This document shows positions 25,976-33,830 of a stretch of DNA of 64,000 bases, piece after piece. The notes below the pieces were generated by a model that saw only the letters and a program-made list of their open reading frames with translations, was not told where the DNA came from and searched no databases. Position 1 is the stretch's first letter. Every line of letters starts with the position of its first letter. The stretch is from Pseudalkalibacillus hwajinpoensis. Its GTDB lineage: Bacteria; Bacillota; Bacilli; Bacillales; Guptibacillaceae. Position numbers and translations under genes: made by a program. The stretch lies in the NCBI RefSeq assembly GCF_015234585.1, contig NZ_JADFCM010000001.1:620001-684000 (forward strand), in the 5' to 3' direction.

Positions 25976-26015
25976 AGTAGGAAGGTATTTGTCTGAATAG
26001 ATTGAATAATTAAGT

Positions 26016-26031
26016 GGTGACGTAGTTCACC
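26016..26031. promoter_or_regulatory. Activator site 2, GGTGA-N6-TCACC
   Basis: GGTGACGTAGTTCACC has the same half-sites and six-base spacing as site 1, 56 bp farther from the sigma-54 promoter. Confidence 0.7.
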
Positions 26032-26035
26032 ATAA

Positions 26036-26051
26036 GTTGATAAATTTCACC
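26036..26051. promoter_or_regulatory. Activator site 3, one mismatch
   Basis: GTTGATAAATTTCACC matches sites 1 and 2 except for one base in the left arm. It starts 20 bp after site 2, about two helical turns, so the two sites lie on the same DNA face. It lies in the leader of the activator gene and could also mediate autoregulation. Confidence 0.55.
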
Positions 26052-26069
26052 ATTAGAGAGGTGGGTTTT

Positions 26070-27743
26070 ATGCTGAATATAGCCAAAACAACTGGTTGGG
26101 AAGAGGTCTTTTCTTCCTTACACAATGGGGTTGTTATGATAGATCGGGAAGAACGAATTACTTACATGAATGCATCAGCTGAAGACCTTCTTCGTGTACA
26201 GCATTGGAAAGGTGCAACTATTCGTGCTTTCGTTCCAAATTCAAGAATCAGCGAAGTACTTGAAAACGAGCATAGTTTAATAGGTGAACGTCTCCAACTG
26301 TTTGATCGTGAATGTGTTGTCAATCGAACGCCTCTATATCAGGACGAAGAGCTTATTGGCGTCATTAGTGTCATTCAGGATATTACGGAAGTGAAACACT
26401 ACCGCGATTTGCTGCGACAGTTTGAATCAATTATTGAGTTTTCGACAGACGGATTATATGTTGTGGATAAAGAGGGAACGACGATTTACGTTAACTCAGC
26501 ATATGAAGAAATGACCGGCTTTCCGCGCTCTGAATTAATTGGGCGACATATGAAAGATTTAATGCAAGAAGGGTATATCGATCAGTCCGTTTCTTTGCTT
26601 GTACTAAAAGAAAAAGAGCGGGTGTCCATTCTACAAAAAATCGGGGGTAAGAAGGACGTTATCGTGACGGGAAGTCCGGTTTTTGATGAGAATCACGAGA
26701 TCGAATTGGTGGTAACAAGCGTAAGAGATATCACACAATTAAACGGTTTGCGCTCTGAGCTTGATCGTGCCAAAACTTTCTCCGAGTTGAATCAAAATAG
26801 GTATTCCCTTCAATTGAAAGGGGTAGCTGACAAGGTTGTTTTTCGAAGTAAAGAAATGGGCGTCATTTACGAGAAAGTAAAACAGGTAGCTCCATACCCT
26901 ACAAGCATATTATTAACTGGAGAATCAGGCGTAGGTAAAGAAGTTGTGGCTAATTTAATTCACTATGAAAGTGATCGGAAGGACAAGCCTTTTATTAAAG
27001 TGAACTGTGGAGCTATCCCTGAACATTTATTAGAATCAGAGTTATTTGGTTATGAGTCAGGCGCGTTCACTGGAGCGCGTAAGGAAGGAAAAATCGGTTT
27101 GCTCGAATTGGCCCAGGGTGGGACGGTTATGCTTGATGAAGTAGGGGAGATGCCTGTTTCTCTCCAAGTGAAACTTCTCAGGGTTTTACAAGAGAGCGAG
27201 TTTTATCGGATTGGTGGAAATAAACCGATTAAACTTGATATTCGAATCATCTCTGCTACAAATAAACAGTTGTTAGAAGAAATCGAGAAAGGTTCATTTC
27301 GCGAAGATTTTTATTACAGGCTTCAAGTTATTGAGATTTCTATTCCTCCGTTAGCTGATCGTGTCCATGATATTGAAGTATTGGTAGATCATTTCTTTTC
27401 TTATTTCTGTTCGAAATATCATATTGAAAAACGGATGACTAAGGAAACACGTAGCGCCTTGCTTACTTATCGCTGGCCTGGAAACGTTCGAGAACTGAAA
27501 AATATGATTGAAAGCCTTGTCGTATCTGTTCCTACCATCTCTATTGAACCGCATCATTTACCAGTCCATATTACGGATTATCGTATAAAAGGGAGCGAAC
27601 CACTTTCATTGAAAGAGCGAGTAGGAAGTTTTGAAAAGAGAATCATATTAGATACGATTCAACAACATCCATCTCTTCGTTCTGCAGCTAAGGAATTAAG
27701 GATGGATCATTCAACGCTTGTGAAGAAAATGAAAAGGTGGTAA
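26070..27743 (+). CDS. Sigma-54-dependent activator, PAS-PAS-AAA+-HTH
   Basis: Enhancer-binding protein of 557 residues that activates sigma-54 polymerase. Two PAS domains (about residues 8-105 and 115-225; VMIDREERITYMN and LYVVDKEGTTIYVNSAYEEM) precede an AAA+ domain (~255-485) with Walker A GESGVGKE, the sigma-54 contact ESGAFTGA and Walker B MLDEVGEMP. A Fis-type HTH (RSAAKELRMDHSTLVKKMKR) ends the protein. The ATG at 26070 follows GAGAGGTGGG; an in-frame TTG at 26037 lies inside site 3. It is divergent from the lactonase operon, its likely target; the PAS domains may sense the lactone or hydroxy acid. Confidence 0.92.
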   Translation: MLNIAKTTGWEEVFSSLHNGVVMIDREERITYMNASAEDLLRVQHWKGATIRAFVPNSRISEVLENEHSLIGERLQLFDRECVVNRTPLYQDEELIGVISVIQDITEVKHYRDLLRQFESIIEFSTDGLYVVDKEGTTIYVNSAYEEMTGFPRSELIGRHMKDLMQEGYIDQSVSLLVLKEKERVSILQKIGGKKDVIVTGSPVFDENHEIELVVTSVRDITQLNGLRSELDRAKTFSELNQNRYSLQLKGVADKVVFRSKEMGVIYEKVKQVAPYPTSILLTGESGVGKEVVANLIHYESDRKDKPFIKVNCGAIPEHLLESELFGYESGAFTGARKEGKIGLLELAQGGTVMLDEVGEMPVSLQVKLLRVLQESEFYRIGGNKPIKLDIRIISATNKQLLEEIEKGSFREDFYYRLQVIEISIPPLADRVHDIEVLVDHFFSYFCSKYHIEKRMTKETRSALLTYRWPGNVRELKNMIESLVVSVPTISIEPHHLPVHITDYRIKGSEPLSLKERVGSFEKRIILDTIQQHPSLRSAAKELRMDHSTLVKKMKRW

Positions 27744-27849
27744 AAAATGACTATAATTTGAAGGTTAAACCGGTTTGAAAGAGGTAATAGAAAGATAAGT
27801 GTTCAGATTATTTGGAGTAATTTGTTATTAAGCGAAAGGGGAGAAGAGA

Positions 27850-28467
27850 ATGAGACCGCTATTGTTGACTGGTTTTGAGCCTTTTCTTGAACATCGTCAT
27901 AATCCAACTGAGCAAATCGTCAAGGAATTGGATGAGGAAGTGATAGGAGGATATGAAATTATCTCACGTGTTCTTCCTGTTGATTATGAGCGAGCATCAG
28001 AAATGCTGATTGAGTATGTTGAACAATGTGAACCGATTGCTGTGATCATGCTTGGACTTGCCGCTGACCGAACAAAAGTAACGCCTGAGCGAATTGCAAT
28101 TAATGTGAATGATAGTGTAGAAGATAATGTGGGGCGTGCGCCGGAAGATCAGCCAATCGTGGAAGGTGGACCGGCAGCTTATTTCTCAACGCTCCCTATT
28201 AAAAAGATGACTGAGGCACTTGTACAAAATGGTATACCTGCAGAAATATCCAATACAGCTGGAACTTATTTATGTAACAACGTGATGTATAGCGTTTTGT
28301 ATGCACTTGAACAAAAAGACATCGATATCCCAGCAGGATTCGTTCATGTTCCACCTACATTCGAGATGACGCTCCATCATTCAGCACATACTGGTTTTCC
28401 GTTCACTAGCATACGAGACGCCATTAAGATTATGATTCATGCTTTATCGGATTTAGAAGGAGATTAA
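27850..28467 (+). CDS. pcp: Pyroglutamyl-peptidase I (C15 cysteine peptidase)
   Basis: Cytoplasmic peptidase that removes N-terminal pyroglutamate from peptides. The 205-residue protein starts RPLLLTGFEPFLEHRHNPTE, the family N-terminus. Catalytic groups are Glu in GLAADRTKVTPERIAIN, Cys in NTAGTYLCNNVMY and His in GFVHVPPTFE. AAAGGGGAGAAGAG precedes the ATG. It stands alone between the sigma-54 activator gene and a small zinc-finger gene. Confidence 0.95.
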   Translation: MRPLLLTGFEPFLEHRHNPTEQIVKELDEEVIGGYEIISRVLPVDYERASEMLIEYVEQCEPIAVIMLGLAADRTKVTPERIAINVNDSVEDNVGRAPEDQPIVEGGPAAYFSTLPIKKMTEALVQNGIPAEISNTAGTYLCNNVMYSVLYALEQKDIDIPAGFVHVPPTFEMTLHHSAHTGFPFTSIRDAIKIMIHALSDLEGD

Positions 28468-28525
28468 CAGAATTTTGAAACTCGTATGACGTTGAGTTCG
28501 TATAAGTAGTATGGGGGTCATAAAA

Positions 28526-28825
28526 ATGACAACTTGTCAGCAATGTCATTCGGAGTGGACGTGGAAAGAATCGTTCCTTATGTTGTTTTCGTTTAAAAAA
28601 GCTGTTGTCTGTCCCTATTGTGATAGGGAACAGTATTTAACACGTCGGGCAAGGAATAATTTATCTGTTATTCCAAGTATTGTTTCGCTTCTATGGTTAC
28701 CAATGATCGCATTCCAAGTTCCCATTTCAGTCATTATCCCAATCGAAGTCGTGATGGCGATTGGTACGGTCTTCATTCTTCCATATTTTTTTGAAGTAAC
28801 TGATCATAATGAGCCGTTATGGTAG
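28526..28825 (+). CDS. CXXC-20-CXXC-type small zinc-finger membrane protein
   Basis: Protein of 99 residues. The N-terminal zinc site uses CQQC and, about 20 residues later, CPYC, the arrangement named CXXC-20-CXXC in Bacillaceae. Two hydrophobic helices follow (roughly residues 50-70 and 73-92). The start at 28526 follows GGGGGTCATAAAA; the in-frame ATG at 28511 is too close to that site. Function is unknown in the family as far as I know. Confidence 0.8.
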   Translation: MTTCQQCHSEWTWKESFLMLFSFKKAVVCPYCDREQYLTRRARNNLSVIPSIVSLLWLPMIAFQVPISVIIPIEVVMAIGTVFILPYFFEVTDHNEPLW

Positions 28826-28860
28826 TGAAAATAAAATGTGAAGCGTTTCTAACGGAAACA

Positions 28861-28892
28861 AAAAAAGCGAATGCAGCCACATTCGCTTTTTT
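28861..28892. terminator. Bidirectional terminator
   Basis: AAAAAAGCGAATG and CATTCGCTTTTTT form a perfect 13-bp stem around CAGCCA. It serves the zinc-finger gene from the left and the GGDEF/HD-GYP gene from the right, whose stop codon lies at its edge. Confidence 0.9.
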
Positions 28893-30729
28893 AAATGCTG
28901 ATTTTGTTTGGTTGTTCAATTGAATGTTTGTGCAGTGGACTTGAATGAATCACCTCAATAAACTCATGAACAAGTTCAGGATCAAACTGCGTTTCAGCAC
29001 ATTTTTGTAATTCGTCTATCGCTTCACTAATTGACTTTGTTTTTTGATAGGGGCGCTCAGTCGTCATGGCATCAAAGGAATCGATAATTGTTAACATGCG
29101 AACAAGTCGAGGGATTTCTTGTCCGCTTAATCCGTACGGATAGCCTTTCCCGTCATAACGTTCGTGATGAAGTTCAACGAGTGGAAGAAGATCAGCTAGC
29201 TCGCGGTTTGTTGATACAATTTCCCTCCCCCAAATGACATGTTTCTGAACCATCTCCCACTCATCCTTCGTAAGCTTTCCTTTTTTGTTGATAACGTCAC
29301 GAGGAATCTCAAGCTTTCCGATGTCATGAATGAGTGCCCCCATAACAAGTATTTTCTGATCATTGCTATTCAAGTTAAGCTTGTTGCTGAACTCAATCGC
29401 ATATTCATAAACTCTTCTGCTATGTTTGTACGTGTACACATCTTTATAAAGAAAGATTTTTAGCTGCTGCTCCAATAATTCCATTTCTTTGTTATTATAA
29501 AAGGTTTTAGCAGGTACATTATCAGCGTCAAAAATACAAACGTTGTTCTTTCCTTTAGTCTTGGCATAGTACATCGCTTGATCGGCTTTTTCAAGGACTT
29601 CTGAGGAATCGTACATGTCCTGGTTGTATTGGATGATTCCTGCAGAAAACGAGAGACAGCCGTGTGGAAGCACTTCGACTCCTTCGAAATATTGATCATT
29701 GATTTCTTTTCGAAAGTGATTGATGAATTGATAGGCTTCGAGTTCCGTCTTACCAGGCATTAGCAGTGCAAACTCTTCTCCTCCATAGCGAGCTGCTGTA
29801 AACGAGTCGCTCGCACTCTTTTTCAATTCTGCTCCGAAGTGTTTAAGAAGCTTATCTCCTTGAAGGTGCCCGTGCTGATCATTGTATTTCTTGAAGTCAT
29901 CAAGGTCGATCAAACCGATTGATAGAGGCTGATTTGCTAGTTTGGCTGTTTTGATTTCTTCTTCCAAAAGAGATTTGAAATAGCCATGATTGTATAGTTC
30001 TGTTAGATGATCAATGTCCGCTTTTTGGGATACTTCTTGATAGAGCTCAAAATATTGTTTGAAGGAAATGGAGAGTAGCACGGCTACAGTTAGAAATAAT
30101 AGAACGCCAAGTATAATTTGCTGCTTCATGAGTAGGACAAGATTCAAGGAAAGGATTAACGTGATTAAATAGCTTGAGATGGTTTCCTTTAACATTCCTT
30201 TAACAATTTGAAGAAGATTCTCGGTAGCGGTTAAAACAAAGAAAAATCCAATGAATAACACGTTCAGCAGAAAATAAACGCTAAGCGAAAGCATATACGA
30301 AGTTACGTTAAAGAATGAAAGTGTTCCGAGAGTTCCACCAAATAGAAAGAAAGCTTCATACGTTCCAATAATCATAATGCTATAAATAGAGAAATTAAAT
30401 AAATGCTTCCACCAAACAACGCTTTTTTTATACAGAGCATAGATGATCGAGGTTAGTAACAAGATGGTTAGCGCCATATGAATACCAAATACAAATAGGA
30501 CTGCCAAATAGATCGCCGAATCCATTGATAGGGAATTGCCGCTTGGTGGCAATAGAATTGTATAGTGGTTTAATAGTAAAATTGCCGCTACAAACGTGAA
30601 GGCCAGACTCCAGTTAAGAGGTGTATATGTCAAGAAGTACTGAGTGAGAAATAAAGAAATCCCTGTGATAGATGCCAGTGTAATATACACGCTTACAACA
30701 TTAGTGAATTTCTGAAATATGCCCTTCAT
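28891..30729 (-). CDS. Membrane GGDEF and HD-GYP protein (c-di-GMP turnover)
   Basis: Signalling protein of 612 residues. About eight membrane helices fill residues 1-215, then a GGDEF diguanylate cyclase domain (~225-390) with an intact active loop ARYGGEEFALL, then an HD-GYP phosphodiesterase domain (~420-600) with HDIGKLE and HHERYDGKGYPYGLSGQEIP. The inhibitory RxxD site before GGEEF is not conserved (SASD), so product inhibition may be weak. Both catalytic motifs look intact, so it could make and degrade c-di-GMP. It follows the 33-residue peptide and the DUF5317 gene on the same strand. Confidence 0.93.
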   Translation of the reverse strand: MKGIFQKFTNVVSVYITLASITGISLFLTQYFLTYTPLNWSLAFTFVAAILLLNHYTILLPPSGNSLSMDSAIYLAVLFVFGIHMALTILLLTSIIYALYKKSVVWWKHLFNFSIYSIMIIGTYEAFFLFGGTLGTLSFFNVTSYMLSLSVYFLLNVLFIGFFFVLTATENLLQIVKGMLKETISSYLITLILSLNLVLLMKQQIILGVLLFLTVAVLLSISFKQYFELYQEVSQKADIDHLTELYNHGYFKSLLEEEIKTAKLANQPLSIGLIDLDDFKKYNDQHGHLQGDKLLKHFGAELKKSASDSFTAARYGGEEFALLMPGKTELEAYQFINHFRKEINDQYFEGVEVLPHGCLSFSAGIIQYNQDMYDSSEVLEKADQAMYYAKTKGKNNVCIFDADNVPAKTFYNNKEMELLEQQLKIFLYKDVYTYKHSRRVYEYAIEFSNKLNLNSNDQKILVMGALIHDIGKLEIPRDVINKKGKLTKDEWEMVQKHVIWGREIVSTNRELADLLPLVELHHERYDGKGYPYGLSGQEIPRLVRMLTIIDSFDAMTTERPYQKTKSISEAIDELQKCAETQFDPELVHEFIEVIHSSPLHKHSIEQPNKISI

Positions 30730-30789
30730 GTCTCGATCACTCTCATTTAAATTTAGTTTTTTAGGAGAAGCAATGCCTCTCCATCTTGA

Positions 30790-30891
30790 TTAAACCAATT
30801 TAAATCCAGAAGTTAGTGCGATAACAGCAGTAGTAATGATAGCGATATTCACAAGGATGCCTGTTAGCTTAATCCCCTCTTTACGTTCCAT
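30790..30891 (-). CDS. Small membrane peptide (33 residues)
   Basis: A 33-codon frame starts MERKEGIKLTGILVNIAIIT and continues as one hydrophobic helix to SGFKLV. GGGAGGTGA lies six bases before the ATG, one of the best ribosome binding sites in the window. It fits exactly between the DUF5317 gene (15 bp away) and the GGDEF/HD-GYP gene on the same strand. Its charged N-terminus and single helix suggest a partner of one of those membrane proteins (inference). Confidence 0.65.
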   Translation of the reverse strand: MERKEGIKLTGILVNIAIITTAVIALTSGFKLV

Positions 30892-30906
30892 GAACGTCAC
30901 CTCCCT

Positions 30907-31497
30907 TCATATTCCTTTTTGAGGCGCAGGTGATTTGATGAGGTCTTCTGGATGTTTGGACTTAACCATTACGCGCTGGATGAAAATAAAAATACCGATG
31001 TTCATAATGATGTCGCCAATACTAATGACTTGATCTTTTGGATAAGGATCAGTAATAGGGATGATGTCACCGAGAAACCCAAAGGCAGTACTGTCGGTTA
31101 GGACTGCATGTTTTCCATAGAGACCATTTTTGATGGATTCTGCATATGCGGGATCAAGTATATTTGCCGCTTCAAGTGATACCGGCATTCGCCCTCCATT
31201 AATCGCCATTACGATAAAGTTAAGGAGCACTCCTATGAAAAGAAGCATAATGCCGATGTTCATTTTACGATTTATCCAAAGAAAAATGAGTCCTACAATA
31301 TAAATAAGCATAAAGAGTGGTGCGCTCAGTGTGCCGAGCCAGGCATAGGAAGATTGGAATGTGAAAATACCAATTTCAATAAGAAGCAACAGGGGGAAGA
31401 TCCAACCTGCTTTAAAGGAAAGATAAGCAAAGCCTTTTAAGCTACCTTTGCGTAAGTACCCGACAAGAATAGATAATAAAATGCCGTCAAAAACCAT
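30907..31497 (-). CDS. DUF5317-type membrane protein
   Basis: Polytopic membrane protein of 196 residues with about five to six helices. It matches the pattern I recall for DUF5317: a conserved extracellular stretch (NGGRMPVSLEAA, followed by KHAVLTDSTAFGFLGDIIPI) between helices, and a last segment containing SIGDIIMNIGIFIFIQ. It is the first gene of a leftward unit leading to the c-di-GMP protein, which suggests a link to membrane signalling. Function is unknown. Confidence 0.75.
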   Translation of the reverse strand: MVFDGILLSILVGYLRKGSLKGFAYLSFKAGWIFPLLLLIEIGIFTFQSSYAWLGTLSAPLFMLIYIVGLIFLWINRKMNIGIMLLFIGVLLNFIVMAINGGRMPVSLEAANILDPAYAESIKNGLYGKHAVLTDSTAFGFLGDIIPITDPYPKDQVISIGDIIMNIGIFIFIQRVMVKSKHPEDLIKSPAPQKGI

Positions 31498-31778
31498 TGA
31501 GTCACCCGATTTGTGTAGTTTTATTAATAGTTTAGCAGAGGTTTGGATAATTAGGAAGAATTTTCTGAAATAATATATTGATTTCCAATCTGTTAGACTA
31601 GGTGCGTTAATATTGTTGATTTCTCAATGCTTGGATCATTGATATAGCCATCTTATAACTTTGTCTTCATTCTAATTCTTTCATATCTAAAATTGGATAT
31701 TCTATCGTAATCTCTGTTTCGTTTCTTATAAAGTGAAAATTCGTGATAATATATAGAAAAGAAAGTTTGGGAGGTAGG

Positions 31779-32708
31779 ATGTTGGAAAATGTATATATAG
31801 GAGTTGACCTTGGCGGTACAAATCTCCGCGTCGGTCTCGTAGACGAGAGCGGACGAATACTACAAGTAAAACAAATACCTACAGAGGCAAGCTTAGGTTA
31901 CGAATCGATTATAACTAGAATGGTTGATTTAATAAAAGAAGTGAAAAAAGCGTATTCAGCTGTATCTATTGGGATTGGTTCACCCGGGCCGCTTAATCCT
32001 TTTGATGGAGTTGTTGTATCACCGCCTAATCTTCCTGGTTGGCAAGATGTTCCGATTACAGAAATGGTAGAGGAAGCGATTGGTATCCCTACGTATCTTG
32101 TGAATGATGCTGACGCTGCTGCTCTTGGTGAAGCATTGTATGGAGGAGGAAAGGGGCGCGAAAGCTCATTTTACATAACTGTAAGTACGGGGATCGGTGG
32201 GGGTTACGTTCAAAATAATCGCCTTATTCAAGGCGAGCATGGCTACAGTGCTGAGATCGGTAATATGATCATTAAGCCTGGAGGTCAAAAGCATGCCAAC
32301 ATGAACGCAGGATCTCTTGAAGCACTTGCTTCTGGGACGTCGATTGCAAGAGAAGGTAAGGCACGACTTGAAATTTCGGGTGGTGCTGAAGAAGTTTTTG
32401 AGCTTGCGGAACAAGAAAATGAGGAAGCTGTTGCTATTATTGACGAAGCTATGGATGCACTAGCGATAGGCATTGCGAACATCGTTCATTCTATTGATCC
32501 ATCTGTTATTATACTGGGCGGTGGCGTGATGCAGGCAAAGGATATGATTCTACCACTACTTAAAGAAAAAGTAGATTCTTATGTATACGAAGGACTACGT
32601 GGGAAAATAGAGATTGAACCAGTACATCTGCATGATAAGGCTGGGATAATTGGTGCCGCTATGCATGGTCGCCAGAATTTTGAAAATGAAAAGTTTAAAG
32701 AAAATTAG
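31779..32708 (+). CDS. ROK-family sugar kinase
   Basis: ROK kinase of about 309 residues, probably acting on glucose, fructose or mannose. The ATP site is GVDLGGTNLRVG near the N-terminus; the catalytic Asp lies in VNDADAAALGEALYG, and STGIGGGYV and GSLEALASGTSIARE follow. The usual ROK zinc ligands (CxCGxxGCxE) are absent: this region reads KPGGQKHANMNAGSLE. An upstream GTG at 31743 extends the frame, but GGGAGG points to the ATG at 31779 or the TTG at 31782. Its 12-bp distance to manA suggests a mannose or fructose kinase step (inference). Confidence 0.85.
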   Translation: MLENVYIGVDLGGTNLRVGLVDESGRILQVKQIPTEASLGYESIITRMVDLIKEVKKAYSAVSIGIGSPGPLNPFDGVVVSPPNLPGWQDVPITEMVEEAIGIPTYLVNDADAAALGEALYGGGKGRESSFYITVSTGIGGGYVQNNRLIQGEHGYSAEIGNMIIKPGGQKHANMNAGSLEALASGTSIAREGKARLEISGGAEEVFELAEQENEEAVAIIDEAMDALAIGIANIVHSIDPSVIILGGGVMQAKDMILPLLKEKVDSYVYEGLRGKIEIEPVHLHDKAGIIGAAMHGRQNFENEKFKEN

Positions 32709-32720
32709 GGGGCACATAGT

Positions 32721-33683
32721 ATGTACCAACATGAACCACTTTTTCTAACGCCAGAATTTAAGGATCGTCTTTGGGGCGGCACAAAACTGAGAGATGTATT
32801 CGGCTATACGATTCCAACAGAAACGACTGGAGAATGCTGGGGAATTTCAGCTCATCAGAATGGGCCAAGTGAGGTAAGAAATGGTCCGCTTGCAGGAAAG
32901 AAGTTAAATGAAGTTTGGGATAGTCATCGTGAATTGTTCGGGAATGAAGGCGGAGAGCATTTTCCACTTTTGATTAAAATTCTGGATGCCGATCGTGATC
33001 TTTCTGTTCAGGTTCACCCTGGTGATACATATGCAAGAGAAGTAGAAGGTGAAGCCTATGGGAAAACCGAGTGCTGGTATATTATTGATTGTGATCCAGG
33101 TTCAGAACTGATCTTTGGCCATCATGCACAGTCGAAAGAGTCTTTTGAAGAAATGATTGCAAAGGGTGAATGGGACAGTTTACTACGTCGTGTTCCGATT
33201 GAGCCAGGTGAATTTTATTTTGTACCAAGCGGAACCATTCACGCAATCGGTGCCGGAACGATGATTCTTGAGACTCAGCAAAGCTCTGACACAACTTATC
33301 GCGTGTACGACTATGATCGAACAGACGCAAATGGAAACACACGTAAGCTTCATATTGAACGTTCAGTTGATGTATCGACGATTCCCCATGAAGATCCGCC
33401 GTTCTCACCTGTCGTAACGGAAGAAGATGGATTAAACCAGGTTGAGCTTGTATCATCGGAATATTTCACGGTTTATAAATGGGAACTTGATGGAGAATAT
33501 TCTCTTTCGCAAGATCATCCTTATTTACTTGTTAGTGTGCTGAGTGGAGAAGGCATGATTACATCTTCAGAAACCTCTCACTCTGTTAAGCAGGGAGACC
33601 ATCTAATCATCCCTGCCACAATGAAAGATTGTAAGCTAGAAGGCGATCTTGAAATGATCGTTTCTAAAAGCAATAAAGCATAG
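32721..33683 (+). CDS. manA: Mannose-6-phosphate isomerase, class I
   Basis: Zinc cupin enzyme interconverting mannose 6-phosphate and fructose 6-phosphate. Zinc ligands are visible in LSVQVHPGD (Gln, His), GKTECWYI (Glu) and PSGTIHAIG (His). The start LFLTPEFKDRLWGGTKL is typical of Bacillus ManA/Pmi of about 315-320 residues. It forms a two-gene unit with the ROK kinase and ends in a terminator. Confidence 0.95.
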   Translation: MYQHEPLFLTPEFKDRLWGGTKLRDVFGYTIPTETTGECWGISAHQNGPSEVRNGPLAGKKLNEVWDSHRELFGNEGGEHFPLLIKILDADRDLSVQVHPGDTYAREVEGEAYGKTECWYIIDCDPGSELIFGHHAQSKESFEEMIAKGEWDSLLRRVPIEPGEFYFVPSGTIHAIGAGTMILETQQSSDTTYRVYDYDRTDANGNTRKLHIERSVDVSTIPHEDPPFSPVVTEEDGLNQVELVSSEYFTVYKWELDGEYSLSQDHPYLLVSVLSGEGMITSSETSHSVKQGDHLIIPATMKDCKLEGDLEMIVSKSNKA

Positions 33684-33689
33684 TTCTAA

Positions 33690-33718
33690 GCCAGCTCGAA
33701 AGTGAGCTGGCCTTTATT
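33690..33718 (+). terminator. Terminator after manA
   Basis: GCCAGCTC and GAGCTGGC pair perfectly around GAAAGT, followed by CTTTATTATTT. Confidence 0.8.
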
Positions 33719-33830
33719 ATTTCCGATGAATATTCGTAGTGATTATGAAAAAGCTCATTTTTGTTCGAGGCCCTAAATATCCTGTATAATATGAAAATAA
33801 GAAAAAGGATGTAGGATGAGGGAGGATGCC

